Assembly (NCBI GenBank): GCA_017406465.1 | Contig: JAFQYM010000017.1 | Coordinates: 1 to 64,000 of the forward strand | Length of the DNA: 64,000 nucleotides | From: Kiritimatiellia bacterium | Lineage (GTDB): Bacteria > Verrucomicrobiota > Kiritimatiellia > RFP12 > UBA1067 | Direction: 5' to 3' | Notes under the pieces: generated by a model | Seen by the model: the letters and a program-made list of their open reading frames with translations, nothing else | Told to the model about the DNA's origin: nothing | Databases searched by the model: none | Program-made: the position numbers and the translations under genes | Part shown: one piece after another, positions 16,474-23,748 of the stretch | How the letters are laid out: every line of letters starts with the position of its first letter | Position numbering within the stretch: position 1 is the first letter of the stretch

Positions 16474-17361
16474 TCACGACGTGGCGAAAGCCGTTTTCTT
16501 GATGCGGGGGATTTCGCCGGGGTCGAGCTTCATGAAGGCGAAGCACTTTCTGCCGAGATCCTTGAGAGATGCGCCGATGAGGTAGAGCTCCTTGTCGTCG
16601 ATGATCAGGAATCGATCGTGGAACGCTTCGCTGTAGCGGACGGCGAGCTTCGGATACTGGGTGTTGAAGGTAGTGATGTCCGAAGGGGAAATCTTATGGT
16701 GCGGAGCATGTTTCTTGTCGTAGTGCTCCGATGTGAAGACCGTAACTTTCACTCCTTTGCCTTTCTTCGCAAGGAGATCAAGTGTCTCAGGTGCCGCCCA
16801 GTTGTCGATGAGAATCAACGATCGCTTCGCGCTTGCAACGAGCTGCAGCACCAGCGCGCGCGCATCCCACAGCTGCCCGTCGTAAAACACGCCCTGAATA
16901 GGCGGTAAAGCGGTTTGCAACACAAGATTGATCTGCTCCTCATGCTTGAGAACCTTCTGCTCCAATCGCACAATTCGCTCGTTGACGGCGTATCCGCGCA
17001 AAACATACTCTTTCAGAATTCTATTGGCCCACCGCCTGAATCTGGTGCCAATTACTGATTTTATGCGGTATCCGACGGAAATAATCACATCTAGGCTATA
17101 TAAGGCCACTGGTCTGTCCGAGGTTGCAATTTGCAAATAATGCAAATTGCTTTCCTTGTCCAGCTCACCCTCGGAAAAGATGTTCTTTATGTGGCGGCTT
17201 ATTACAGATACATCGCGTTGAAACAGCTCGCACAATTGCGACTGTGTCAGCCACACCGTCTCGTTTTCAAGACGGACGGCGAGTCGGATTGTTTCATCAG
17301 GCTGATAGACGACAATCTCGTTCTTCGGCTCAGGCAGATCTTCAGTTTTATTATTATCCAT
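16474..17361 (-). CDS. RhuM-family DNA-binding protein with HKD-like C-terminus
   Basis: A 295-aa protein. Residues ~12-130 match the RhuM/virulence-associated family: VVYQPDETIRLAVRLENETV, WLTQSQLCELFQ, HIKNIFSEGEL and the YSLDVIISVGYRI block. The C-terminal part has HDRFLIIDDKELYLIGASLK and DLGRKCFAF, a half-HKD (phospholipase-D-like) motif often seen on RhuM and ORF6N proteins. These genes are common in mobile and phage-derived regions; DNA binding is likely and nuclease activity possible. A well-spaced AAGGGA precedes the ATG. It follows a small Cys-rich gene by 27 nt. Confidence 0.85.
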   Translation of the reverse strand: MDNNKTEDLPEPKNEIVVYQPDETIRLAVRLENETVWLTQSQLCELFQRDVSVISRHIKNIFSEGELDKESNLHYLQIATSDRPVALYSLDVIISVGYRIKSVIGTRFRRWANRILKEYVLRGYAVNERIVRLEQKVLKHEEQINLVLQTALPPIQGVFYDGQLWDARALVLQLVASAKRSLILIDNWAAPETLDLLAKKGKGVKVTVFTSEHYDKKHAPHHKISPSDITTFNTQYPKLAVRYSEAFHDRFLIIDDKELYLIGASLKDLGRKCFAFMKLDPGEIPRIKKTAFATS

Positions 17362-17388
17362 GGCAATATTCCCTTTGGATGCCTTCGC

Positions 17389-17571
17389 TCAGCGCGACTG
17401 TTCATTTGAACCGAATCCGCGGAAGATTTCGGCGAAGCCAGGCGGAAGGTCTTTGAGAAGGTCCTCTCCGCTCTTCCCGACATCATCCCTCGCGCAGACA
17501 TAATTCCTGCACATGATTCCATCACGCCAAGGGCATATTCCCGTGGCGCACTTCGGACATATTTGATCCAT
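17389..17571 (-). CDS. Small cysteine-rich protein
   Basis: A 60-aa protein with Cys at MDQICPKCATGICPWRDG and two more Cys soon after (MCRNYVCA), suggesting a zinc-binding knuckle. A good AGGAG lies 6 nt before the ATG. The gene is 27 nt upstream of the RhuM-like gene and probably co-transcribed. No family recognised. Confidence 0.55.
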   Translation of the reverse strand: MDQICPKCATGICPWRDGIMCRNYVCARDDVGKSGEDLLKDLPPGFAEIFRGFGSNEQSR

Positions 17572-17599
17572 TTCGGACTCCTATTCCTTTCTGCGTTGT

Positions 17600-18090
17600 G
17601 TCGGCGCATTGCGCAGCCGGACCACGGCCACTGGATACAATACGCCTACGGCGCATTTTCGGAATAGGCGATGCCTCGCCAAATGCCGACGACGCCTGGG
17701 CCGCGCATCTCGCGCTCAAGCCCGCGGAGGAAGCCTCCTCCTCACGTTCCAAATCGGCGGCCGCGGTTCCCGACATCGACGCCCCCTCCCGGACCGTCCG
17801 CCCACCCTTCAGGCTTTTCGATCCGTTCTCAGCGAGACTCGGCACTCGCCTTTGGCTCGGCTATCCCCTCGGCCTTTCGGCCTCGGCCCTCAAAGCAAAG
17901 CTTTTCGGCGGCTACCCTTCGGTTTCAACCCAACGGCTCATCAAAGGCTCCCGTTCGTACCTCCGTCGCCACGGAGTTCAATCCCGGGGAGCAACGATAT
18001 CATACCATAAACTTACTCTTTCAGTCTATCGGAAATTCTGCTGCGCGCGGAAAGCGTGTAGACGGACGGGGCAAAGCCCACCCCCAACAC
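17600..18090. other. Gene-free GC-rich intergenic stretch
   Basis: About 490 bp with overlapping spurious frames on both strands and no codon pattern or ribosome site supporting any. It contains short palindromes, for example GGAGGCTTCCTCC near 17728. It separates the small Cys-rich gene from the R2 repeat behind the nitroreductase. I see no RNA gene here. Confidence 0.5.
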
Positions 18091-18123
18091 CTTTGCGATC
18101 TTTGCGTTCTTTGCGGCTAAAAA
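18091..18123 (-). repeat. R2 repeat abutting the nitroreductase stop
   Basis: On the minus strand the stop TAA is followed directly by TTTTTAGCCGCAAAGAACGC and further CGCAAAG units. The repeat begins exactly where the gene ends. Confidence 0.75.
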
Positions 18124-18963
18124 TTATCTGTAGTCGATGCGGGCGTAGGATTCGCGCTGGACGCAGCGCGCGTAGTGCACCGCCGGGCGGCCGAAGAGCA
18201 TCGCGTAGAACGGCGTCGTGCGGCGAATGCCGACCGTCGCCTCGAGAATCTCCGGCACTTCCTTCTGCACGAGGCCGAGGAAGCCGCACCAGCACGTCGC
18301 GATTCCCGCCGCGTTCGCAAGCATCTCGAACTGGGCGCAGGCGATGGTCACGTCCTCGCGCGGAGTGGTTACGCCGGGAGCAGTCTCGTCGGACGACACG
18401 ATGAGGATCCCGCTCGCGCCGCGGAAGAACATGTCCTCCCCGCCCTTGCGCAGCCTGATCGCGGGAACGGCGAGCCAGCGCGGAAGAAGGCGCGTGCCGT
18501 CGCGATGCTGCTCAATCGCGGATATGAATCCGGCGCGAAAGCGGTCCGTCGCCGCGCGCGTCGGGAAGCACGTAAAGGTTAGGGATCGCGCGTTGCATCC
18601 GGTCGGCGCGTTGCCGAGCGAAGCGAGAATCCTGTCGAGAGTCGCGCGGTCTACGTCTTCAGCGGCGAAGCGACGGACCGACCGGCGCGCGCGCATCCAG
18701 TTCTCCACCTCGTCGAGCGTCGGCAAGGCGAGGCCCTTCACCGGGACGGAATCCTCGGGTTTTCTCCCGTCGAGCGTTACGGCACCCGTGGGGCATATCG
18801 CGAGGCAGTGCTGGCATTTCATGCACCGTTCCGGAAAGACCATGCGCGGCGCTCCGTCCGCCATCTTGAGCGCCCCGAAGGCGCAGTCGCGAACGCATGC
18901 GCCGCATTTGACGCATTTTGCCCCGTCAACTTCAAAAACATCTTTCATGGCAGCATTTTCCAT
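18124..18963 (-). CDS. Ferredoxin-nitroreductase fusion
   Basis: A 279-aa protein. Residues ~12-65 carry two 4Fe-4S ferredoxin motifs (CVKCGACVRDC and CMKCQHCLAIC). From ~88 a nitroreductase-family FMN domain follows (MRARRSVRRF, APTGCNARS, then GIATCWCGFL). Such fusions reduce nitro or other substrates using ferredoxin-type electrons and are common in anaerobes. The first ATG lies only 6 nt after a TATAAT box, so the mRNA is probably leaderless; a second ATG five codons in has no better ribosome site. Confidence 0.88.
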   Translation of the reverse strand: MENAAMKDVFEVDGAKCVKCGACVRDCAFGALKMADGAPRMVFPERCMKCQHCLAICPTGAVTLDGRKPEDSVPVKGLALPTLDEVENWMRARRSVRRFAAEDVDRATLDRILASLGNAPTGCNARSLTFTCFPTRAATDRFRAGFISAIEQHRDGTRLLPRWLAVPAIRLRKGGEDMFFRGASGILIVSSDETAPGVTTPREDVTIACAQFEMLANAAGIATCWCGFLGLVQKEVPEILEATVGIRRTTPFYAMLFGRPAVHYARCVQRESYARIDYR

Positions 18964-18969
18964 GCCTGA

Positions 18970-18981
18970 ATTATAGCAAAA
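18970..18981 (-). promoter_or_regulatory. Promoter giving a leaderless mRNA
   Basis: Reads TTTTGCTATAAT on the minus strand and ends 6 nt before the ATG at 18963. Transcription would start at or near the A of the ATG. Confidence 0.55.
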
Positions 18982-19030
18982 TCCTGGGGACAGACCCCAC
19001 GGAAGCCGCGATTTTATTGGCCGACGCCGA

Positions 19031-19795
19031 TCAAGTGCGGACGGGAAGGCCGCGGGAGGCGAGGAACGACTTGAGTTCCGGGATGCCGATCACGTGGAAG
19101 TGAAACACCGACGCCGCGAGAAGGACATCGGCACCCGCCTCGGCCGCCTCGGCGAAATGCTCCATCGTGCCCGCGCCGCCAGACGCGACTACTGAGGCGT
19201 CCGTGATCTCGCGGATCTTCCTGATGAGCGGGAGGTCATAGCCCGTGCGAACGCCGTCCGTGGACTTGGAAGTCGGCAGGATGCAGGCGACACCGTAGTC
19301 GTTCACCTGCTTCGCCCATTCGATGGCGTCCTTGCCGGTCGCGGTGCGTCCGCCGTCGATGAACACCTCGTAGCCGGACGGCATCGCGGCGTTCTGCGCC
19401 ACGTCGATCGCGACCGTCACCTTGTCGGCGCCGAGCTCCTTGACCATTTCGCCGATCATCTCCGGACGGCGGAAAACCGCGGAGGACGTGGAAACCTTGT
19501 TCGCGCCCGCCTTGAGAACTTCCTCGGCGGCTGCGACTGACGAAATACCACCGCCCATCGTGAAGGGAACCGTGACGGCGTCCGCGACCTTGCGGACCAC
19601 CTCGAGCATCGTCTTGCGGCCTTCCACGGTCGCCGTGATGTCGAGCATCGCGAGCTCGTCCGCCCCGGCCGCGCAGTACGCCTTGCAGCACTCGACGGGA
19701 TCGCCGGCATCCTTGATGTTAACAAAATTCACACCCTTAACCACGCGTCCATTGATCATGTCGAGGCACGGCATAATCGTAAGCTTCCTGTTCAT
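19031..19795 (-). CDS. hisF: Imidazole glycerol phosphate synthase subunit HisF
   Basis: A 254-aa (beta/alpha)8 cyclase subunit that uses ammonia delivered by HisH to convert PRFAR to imidazole glycerol phosphate and AICAR in histidine synthesis. Catalytic Asp residues are visible in MPCLDM (~11) and VTVAIDVAQN (~130); phosphate-binding loops GGGISS and SGGAGT are present. ATG 19795 is preferred to the in-frame TTG two codons earlier because AAGGAG lies 9 nt upstream. It stands alone: no hisH or other his gene is adjacent, though a hisI-type gene lies at 49467. Confidence 0.95.
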   Translation of the reverse strand: MNRKLTIMPCLDMINGRVVKGVNFVNIKDAGDPVECCKAYCAAGADELAMLDITATVEGRKTMLEVVRKVADAVTVPFTMGGGISSVAAAEEVLKAGANKVSTSSAVFRRPEMIGEMVKELGADKVTVAIDVAQNAAMPSGYEVFIDGGRTATGKDAIEWAKQVNDYGVACILPTSKSTDGVRTGYDLPLIRKIREITDASVVASGGAGTMEHFAEAAEAGADVLLAASVFHFHVIGIPELKSFLASRGLPVRT

Positions 19796-19858
19796 CTTCA
19801 AGCGCTCCTTTTTCGGTTTTGTTTCCTTCGCCAGCTTTCCGTCCGGCGGAACTCGTAA

Positions 19859-19871
19859 ATTATATCAAAAA
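19859..19871 (-). promoter_or_regulatory. Promoter of hisF
   Basis: Reads TTTTTGATATAAT on the minus strand, ~64 nt upstream of the hisF ATG. Confidence 0.55.
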
Positions 19872-19959
19872 CCATCGCATCCGGCGGAAAACTTACCTCG
19901 CGAGTTTGCAACGCATGGAACCTGTCTCAAGATGCGCCACAATCGCATTCGCGCGCTTC

Positions 19960-20655
19960 TCACGCCACTCCGCAGGCGAGAGGGGAAAGCCCGGCGCGGA
20001 CGAGCATATACCGGCGTTCGCCGTCTGGGCGCAGTACAATTGCCGCGGAGTCGAGGAACCGCGGCCAATTGTCGGGATTGAAGTCGGTCTTGACGCCGCG
20101 TGCGTGAAGAAAAGCCGCCACATAGACGTCGTGCGTAGCGAAAACGCCGAGTTGCGCCGAAAACACCGACAGCGCATACTCCTCGAAGGCGTCGGTCGCC
20201 TGCTCGAGAGGATTGAACCCGCGCTGCTCGCCTGCTTGCATGTACTCGCCCATCCGCTGAAAGAACGACCCATCGCGGAAAAGCCGCCAGAGCTCGAGCT
20301 CAGACGCAACGTATGCTGACCCGTTGCCGACGAGCGCATCGCGGACTACTTCCGCGCCAGCGAGCCCCATGCCCTCTGCGACAAGTTCGGCCGTCATTAC
20401 CGTCCGAAGAAGCGGACTCGCCCTGAACTCGACGCTCGGCGTCGCACCCGCCAGCATCCGCCCGAACTCGACGCAAAGCCGCTTCCCGTTCTCCGTCAGC
20501 GGCAGAGACGCGCCGAAAGTCTTGTCCTCATAGCCGATCTTCGGGCGCTCCGAGTGGCGAAGGAGCAGCAAGACGCGGCTCCCGCACCCAAGCTCGGCAA
20601 TGACATCCGAAACCGACACCTCACCTGAAATTGCACTGGACTTGATGTTTTTCAC
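19960..20655 (-). CDS. Histidine phosphatase superfamily protein
   Basis: A 231-aa phosphoglycerate-mutase-like protein with the catalytic motif LLLLRHSERP (RHG-like, ~32-41), a second Arg in ASPLLRTVMTAEL, and the distal His-Asp in FATHDVY. The fold uses a phospho-His intermediate; the substrate cannot be deduced. The start is a GTG roughly 9 nt after a -10-like TTTTGGTAAAAT with no Shine-Dalgarno, which suggests a near-leaderless transcript. It ends ~90 nt upstream of the hisF promoter. Confidence 0.85.
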   Translation of the reverse strand: MKNIKSSAISGEVSVSDVIAELGCGSRVLLLLRHSERPKIGYEDKTFGASLPLTENGKRLCVEFGRMLAGATPSVEFRASPLLRTVMTAELVAEGMGLAGAEVVRDALVGNGSAYVASELELWRLFRDGSFFQRMGEYMQAGEQRGFNPLEQATDAFEEYALSVFSAQLGVFATHDVYVAAFLHARGVKTDFNPDNWPRFLDSAAIVLRPDGERRYMLVRAGLSPLACGVA

Positions 20656-20664
20656 GGCAAGAAC

Positions 20665-20676
20665 ATTTTACCAAAA
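20665..20676 (-). promoter_or_regulatory. Promoter-like motif before the histidine phosphatase
   Basis: Reads TTTTGGTAAAAT on the minus strand, a one-base variant of the common motif, ~10 nt before the GTG start. Confidence 0.4.
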
Positions 20677-20677
20677 G

Positions 20678-22330
20678 CTATCGGGCTACGGGGACACAAC
20701 GCTTGAGTTGCTCGATGGCGGTGGGGTTCAGCAAGCCGGATCGGTCGACATCAACATTGAGCGTGACGGCGCACCCGTCAGAGAGGTGGCGCGCGAGCCA
20801 GGCACGGAGGTAGTCGTCCGTAAAGCGCATCTTTGCGAAGCCACTGCCGCGATGAACCCAGTCGCGGTTGTCCATCGTAAGCCAGAGGTGCATCTGCATG
20901 CCCTGCGCGTTTGTGCGGCCGCAAAGCGGGAAATCTACGAGCTCCTCGCCGCTGAAATACTCCTGGCAAGGCGTATAGACGAAAGTGCCGCCCTGAGAGT
21001 TCACGGAGACGAGCGTGTCGCGGTTACCCGCCTTGGCCGCCAGCGCAAGCTCGCGAAAGGGAAACTTGTAGTCGCCGATCCGTACCGACGCGACGCGATG
21101 CGGGCCAGCGTCGGAGACGGCACCTGGGCTGTCAAACCACCATCCCGCCACATTTGGACCGGCGGAAAGAGAGAGGTCGTGCACAATCGAGACGATGTTC
21201 GATCCGAACTCCCCAAGCCGCCCTTCCGCGTAGCCAACTGCCTTCATCCACTCAGGGTCCTCGCCGTTGCAACCGTGGTTGTAGTAGAGGATCGTGCGAA
21301 TCCCCTCCGCGGCAAGAGCGTCGGCAATCTCGCGAAGCAGGTTGCGTTTCGTCGTACGGCCGGGAAGTATGCGGTCGAGCGCGGAGCATGGCGCGGGAGG
21401 ATGCTGCTCGGCCCACGAGGAAGTGAAGATGACATGCCGCGCGCCGGCCTCCTTGAGCTGCGCGACGAATCGCGGCACATCGAACGCGTCAACGGCCTTA
21501 TCGAAGTCGCCACGCTGTCCGTCCTGGTCTGTGGTCCATGTCGTCCAGTGAACGCCGATCCCAAACGAGCCCGCGAGCCAGTCGGTCGATGCGCGCGGAT
21601 AGCCGTTCGTCGCATCAGCCGCGCGGAGCGAATCCGCAACACGGCGCTTGAACGGCTCGCCGAAGACAGTGCGCTCCGGTCCGCATCCGATGAACGCCTC
21701 AGGGTCGATCCGCTCCAGCGCCTCGCACGGAGAGAAGTCTACCGTGCCGCGCAAGCCTCCGCACCGCTTGAATGCGAGAGTGTCAATCCGCTTCAGGCGC
21801 GAACCTTGCGCGAAGGCAAGCCCCGTCAGGCCTGGGCATCCATAGAACGACTCCATCTCGATGACACGCACGCCCGCCGGAATCACAAGATTGCCGCGAA
21901 GATTCTTGCAACCCATGAAAGCCGCACGACCAAGAGTCTCAAGATTCGACGGGAGGGCGAGGGTGTTCGTCGCGTTCTCGCACGCGAAGAACGCGGCGCG
22001 TTCAATTGATTGGACCGTGTCTGGGAGCGCGAAGGAACGCAACCCGCTATTCCACGCCACGAAGCTGCCGTCAATCGCCGTGGGACGAAGCCCCGTGTCT
22101 GCCTCAATGCGCGGGAGCGAATCAAGAGTCCAGTCGCCCTTTGGCGCCTGGCGCACCTTCTTTAACACGATGCCGCCATCATGCGCAGCATCTGGCCCGA
22201 TCGTGATCTCGATCTCTCCGTCGTGAATGGCGCTATTATCGGCATCGACCGTCCACGCCGCGAAGACGGGCTCGGCGGCAAACGCGAAGAAAAGCGAAAT
22301 GGAGATTATTCGAATTGTGTCCTTGTTCAT
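20678..22330 (-). CDS. Secreted LRR_5 / alpha-L-fucosidase-like fusion
   Basis: A 550-aa protein with signal peptide (MNKDTIRIISISLFFAFAAE). Residues ~60-215 are BspA-type leucine-rich repeats (repeated IERAAFFAC, LGRAAFMGC, IEMESFYGC, IDTLAFKRC). From ~250 the sequence resembles the catalytic barrel of GH29-like alpha-L-fucosidases: FGIGVHWTTWT, DVPRFVAQLKEAGARHVIFT, GIRTILYYNHG and GWWFDSPG, whose Asp would match the nucleophile. Fucose release from host glycans would suit a gut bacterium, but the specificity is inferred. ATG 22330 is chosen because it starts the signal peptide and has AAAAGG upstream; the frame is open further. Confidence 0.75.
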   Translation of the reverse strand: MNKDTIRIISISLFFAFAAEPVFAAWTVDADNSAIHDGEIEITIGPDAAHDGGIVLKKVRQAPKGDWTLDSLPRIEADTGLRPTAIDGSFVAWNSGLRSFALPDTVQSIERAAFFACENATNTLALPSNLETLGRAAFMGCKNLRGNLVIPAGVRVIEMESFYGCPGLTGLAFAQGSRLKRIDTLAFKRCGGLRGTVDFSPCEALERIDPEAFIGCGPERTVFGEPFKRRVADSLRAADATNGYPRASTDWLAGSFGIGVHWTTWTTDQDGQRGDFDKAVDAFDVPRFVAQLKEAGARHVIFTSSWAEQHPPAPCSALDRILPGRTTKRNLLREIADALAAEGIRTILYYNHGCNGEDPEWMKAVGYAEGRLGEFGSNIVSIVHDLSLSAGPNVAGWWFDSPGAVSDAGPHRVASVRIGDYKFPFRELALAAKAGNRDTLVSVNSQGGTFVYTPCQEYFSGEELVDFPLCGRTNAQGMQMHLWLTMDNRDWVHRGSGFAKMRFTDDYLRAWLARHLSDGCAVTLNVDVDRSGLLNPTAIEQLKRCVPVAR

Positions 22331-22362
22331 TGTATTGCCTTTTATGCTTTTTATCCAACTGT

Positions 22363-23748
22363 CTACGACTCCTGCTTCGGCGGGTTGGTCGACTTGATAA
22401 GCCAGATGCAGATGAGGCCAAGCGCGACAAAGACGATTACCGAGATGAACGGTATCACATCGAATGGCGTCGTGAGCCAGATTGCTGTCGGACCGTCCGC
22501 GCCGCCGATGATGAAAGGACCCCAACCCACGGTATTTAGGCCGATCTCGAACCGCACCGGATCCTGTACGCGGTCGATGTAGCCGAGAATCGCCTCGTCG
22601 TAGCGCGGACGGTCCGCACCTGGCTCGACGACGAGTGAATACTTCTCGCCGGGGGTAGCGACAAAGACGATGTCGTACTGCGTCACCTTGAGCGTCACGG
22701 GAAACCCCTCGACGCCTGCGTCCGAAGTCGTCGCAAGCGTTAGCGGCGGGTTGTCGTCGTTCTCAATCTCGATGCGAAGCGCCATTTCGCGCACTTCGCG
22801 CCCAAAGGCGATCTCAAGGTTGCTCTTCCTCTCTCCCGGAAGGTTGACGGCGCTGATACGGCCAGAGGTTAGCGGATGCCAGCGCCCGTCCATGCGGCGG
22901 AAGACAGCGACCTTGCGCGAGAAGTTGCGGTCGGTCGCGTTGACGGCAATCGCCGTCACTGGAAGTCCGAACACCGAGGTCTCGAGCACAGTCTTCTTCG
23001 CCTTCTCGTCCGTCTCCACCGTGCAGGCGGTGCTCACTATCATCGGCGGAGCCGCCTCGAACGACACGCGCGTCCGAGGAACGGCGACGGACAGGGAGTC
23101 GATGCGGAAAGGACGGTTAACGACCGACTCGCGCACGCTCTTCGCCTCGAGCTTCCCCTCTCCGTTCTCGCGGATCGTCCTCTCGAACGCCGCAGCCGCC
23201 GCCTCGCTCGTCGGCTTTGCGAAGGTGACGGTCAGCGTGCGGCGATATGATGCCTCGAGCGGCATCTCGGTTACGCGAAGGTCTGCAAACTTGCGGTAGT
23301 CGCATAGAACTCCGCTCGCAAGCGGCACGCCCTCGGACGACACTTCGACGGACTGCTCAAAGTCGGTCAAGGGCGTTGCGACCTTGAGCGCGAGAAAGCG
23401 TTCGGGGTTCGATGATCCAGCCGGAAACTCGGCGTCAACGACGAGCCGTCCGTCCGCCTCCGTGACACGCGTTATCTTGAGCTCGCGCCAATCCTTCACT
23501 TCGTCGACAACGCGCGTCTTCGCGGCGCGGAAGGCATATGGGATGTCGTGCCCCTTCGAGTCGCGGACGCGTAGTTCGCTCTTGATGGCGTCTTCTCGGC
23601 CCTGCGTCGCCGCCGCGTAGAGCATCGGATGGCAGTTGACGGCGACAGCGCACTCTTCAGTGACAACACCTGTCAACGGCCAGGATTGAGGTTCCTTCGC
23701 GGCAAAAACGGCGAGCGGAAGGATAGCGAGGAGAATTGACTTATGCAT
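22363..23748 (-). CDS. DUF3999 family envelope protein
   Basis: A 461-aa protein with signal peptide (MHKSILLAILPLAVFAA), a long beta-rich extracytoplasmic region and one C-terminal membrane helix (VIPFISVIVFVALGLICIWL). It matches DUF3999, a family usually encoded beside DUF2339. The start overlaps the DUF2339 stop by 8 nt (ATGCATAA), so the two are coupled; an in-frame TTG three codons earlier is not needed. Just before the membrane helix it carries [14 protein letters not shown], which is the signature of the OadB sodium-pump subunit and is also found in OadB of this window. Function unknown. Confidence 0.8.
   Translation of the reverse strand: MHKSILLAILPLAVFAAKEPQSWPLTGVVTEECAVAVNCHPMLYAAATQGREDAIKSELRVRDSKGHDIPYAFRAAKTRVVDEVKDWRELKITRVTEADGRLVVDAEFPAGSSNPERFLALKVATPLTDFEQSVEVSSEGVPLASGVLCDYRKFADLRVTEMPLEASYRRTLTVTFAKPTSEAAAAAFERTIRENGEGKLEAKSVRESVVNRPFRIDSLSVAVPRTRVSFEAAPPMIVSTACTVETDEKAKKTVLETSVFGLPVTAIAVNATDRNFSRKVAVFRRMDGRWHPLTSGRISAVNLPGERKSNLEIAFGREVREMALRIEIENDDNPPLTLATTSDAGVEGFPVTLKVTQYDIVFVATPGEKYSLVVEPGADRPRYDEAILGYIDRVQDPVRFEIGLNTVGWGPFIIGGADGPTAIWLTTPFDVIPFISVIVFVALGLICIWLIKSTNPPKQES

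Noticed and set aside
20600-22009. 469-aa plus-strand ORF
   Set aside because: Antisense to the LRR/fucosidase-like gene; no ribosome site and no recognisable domain.
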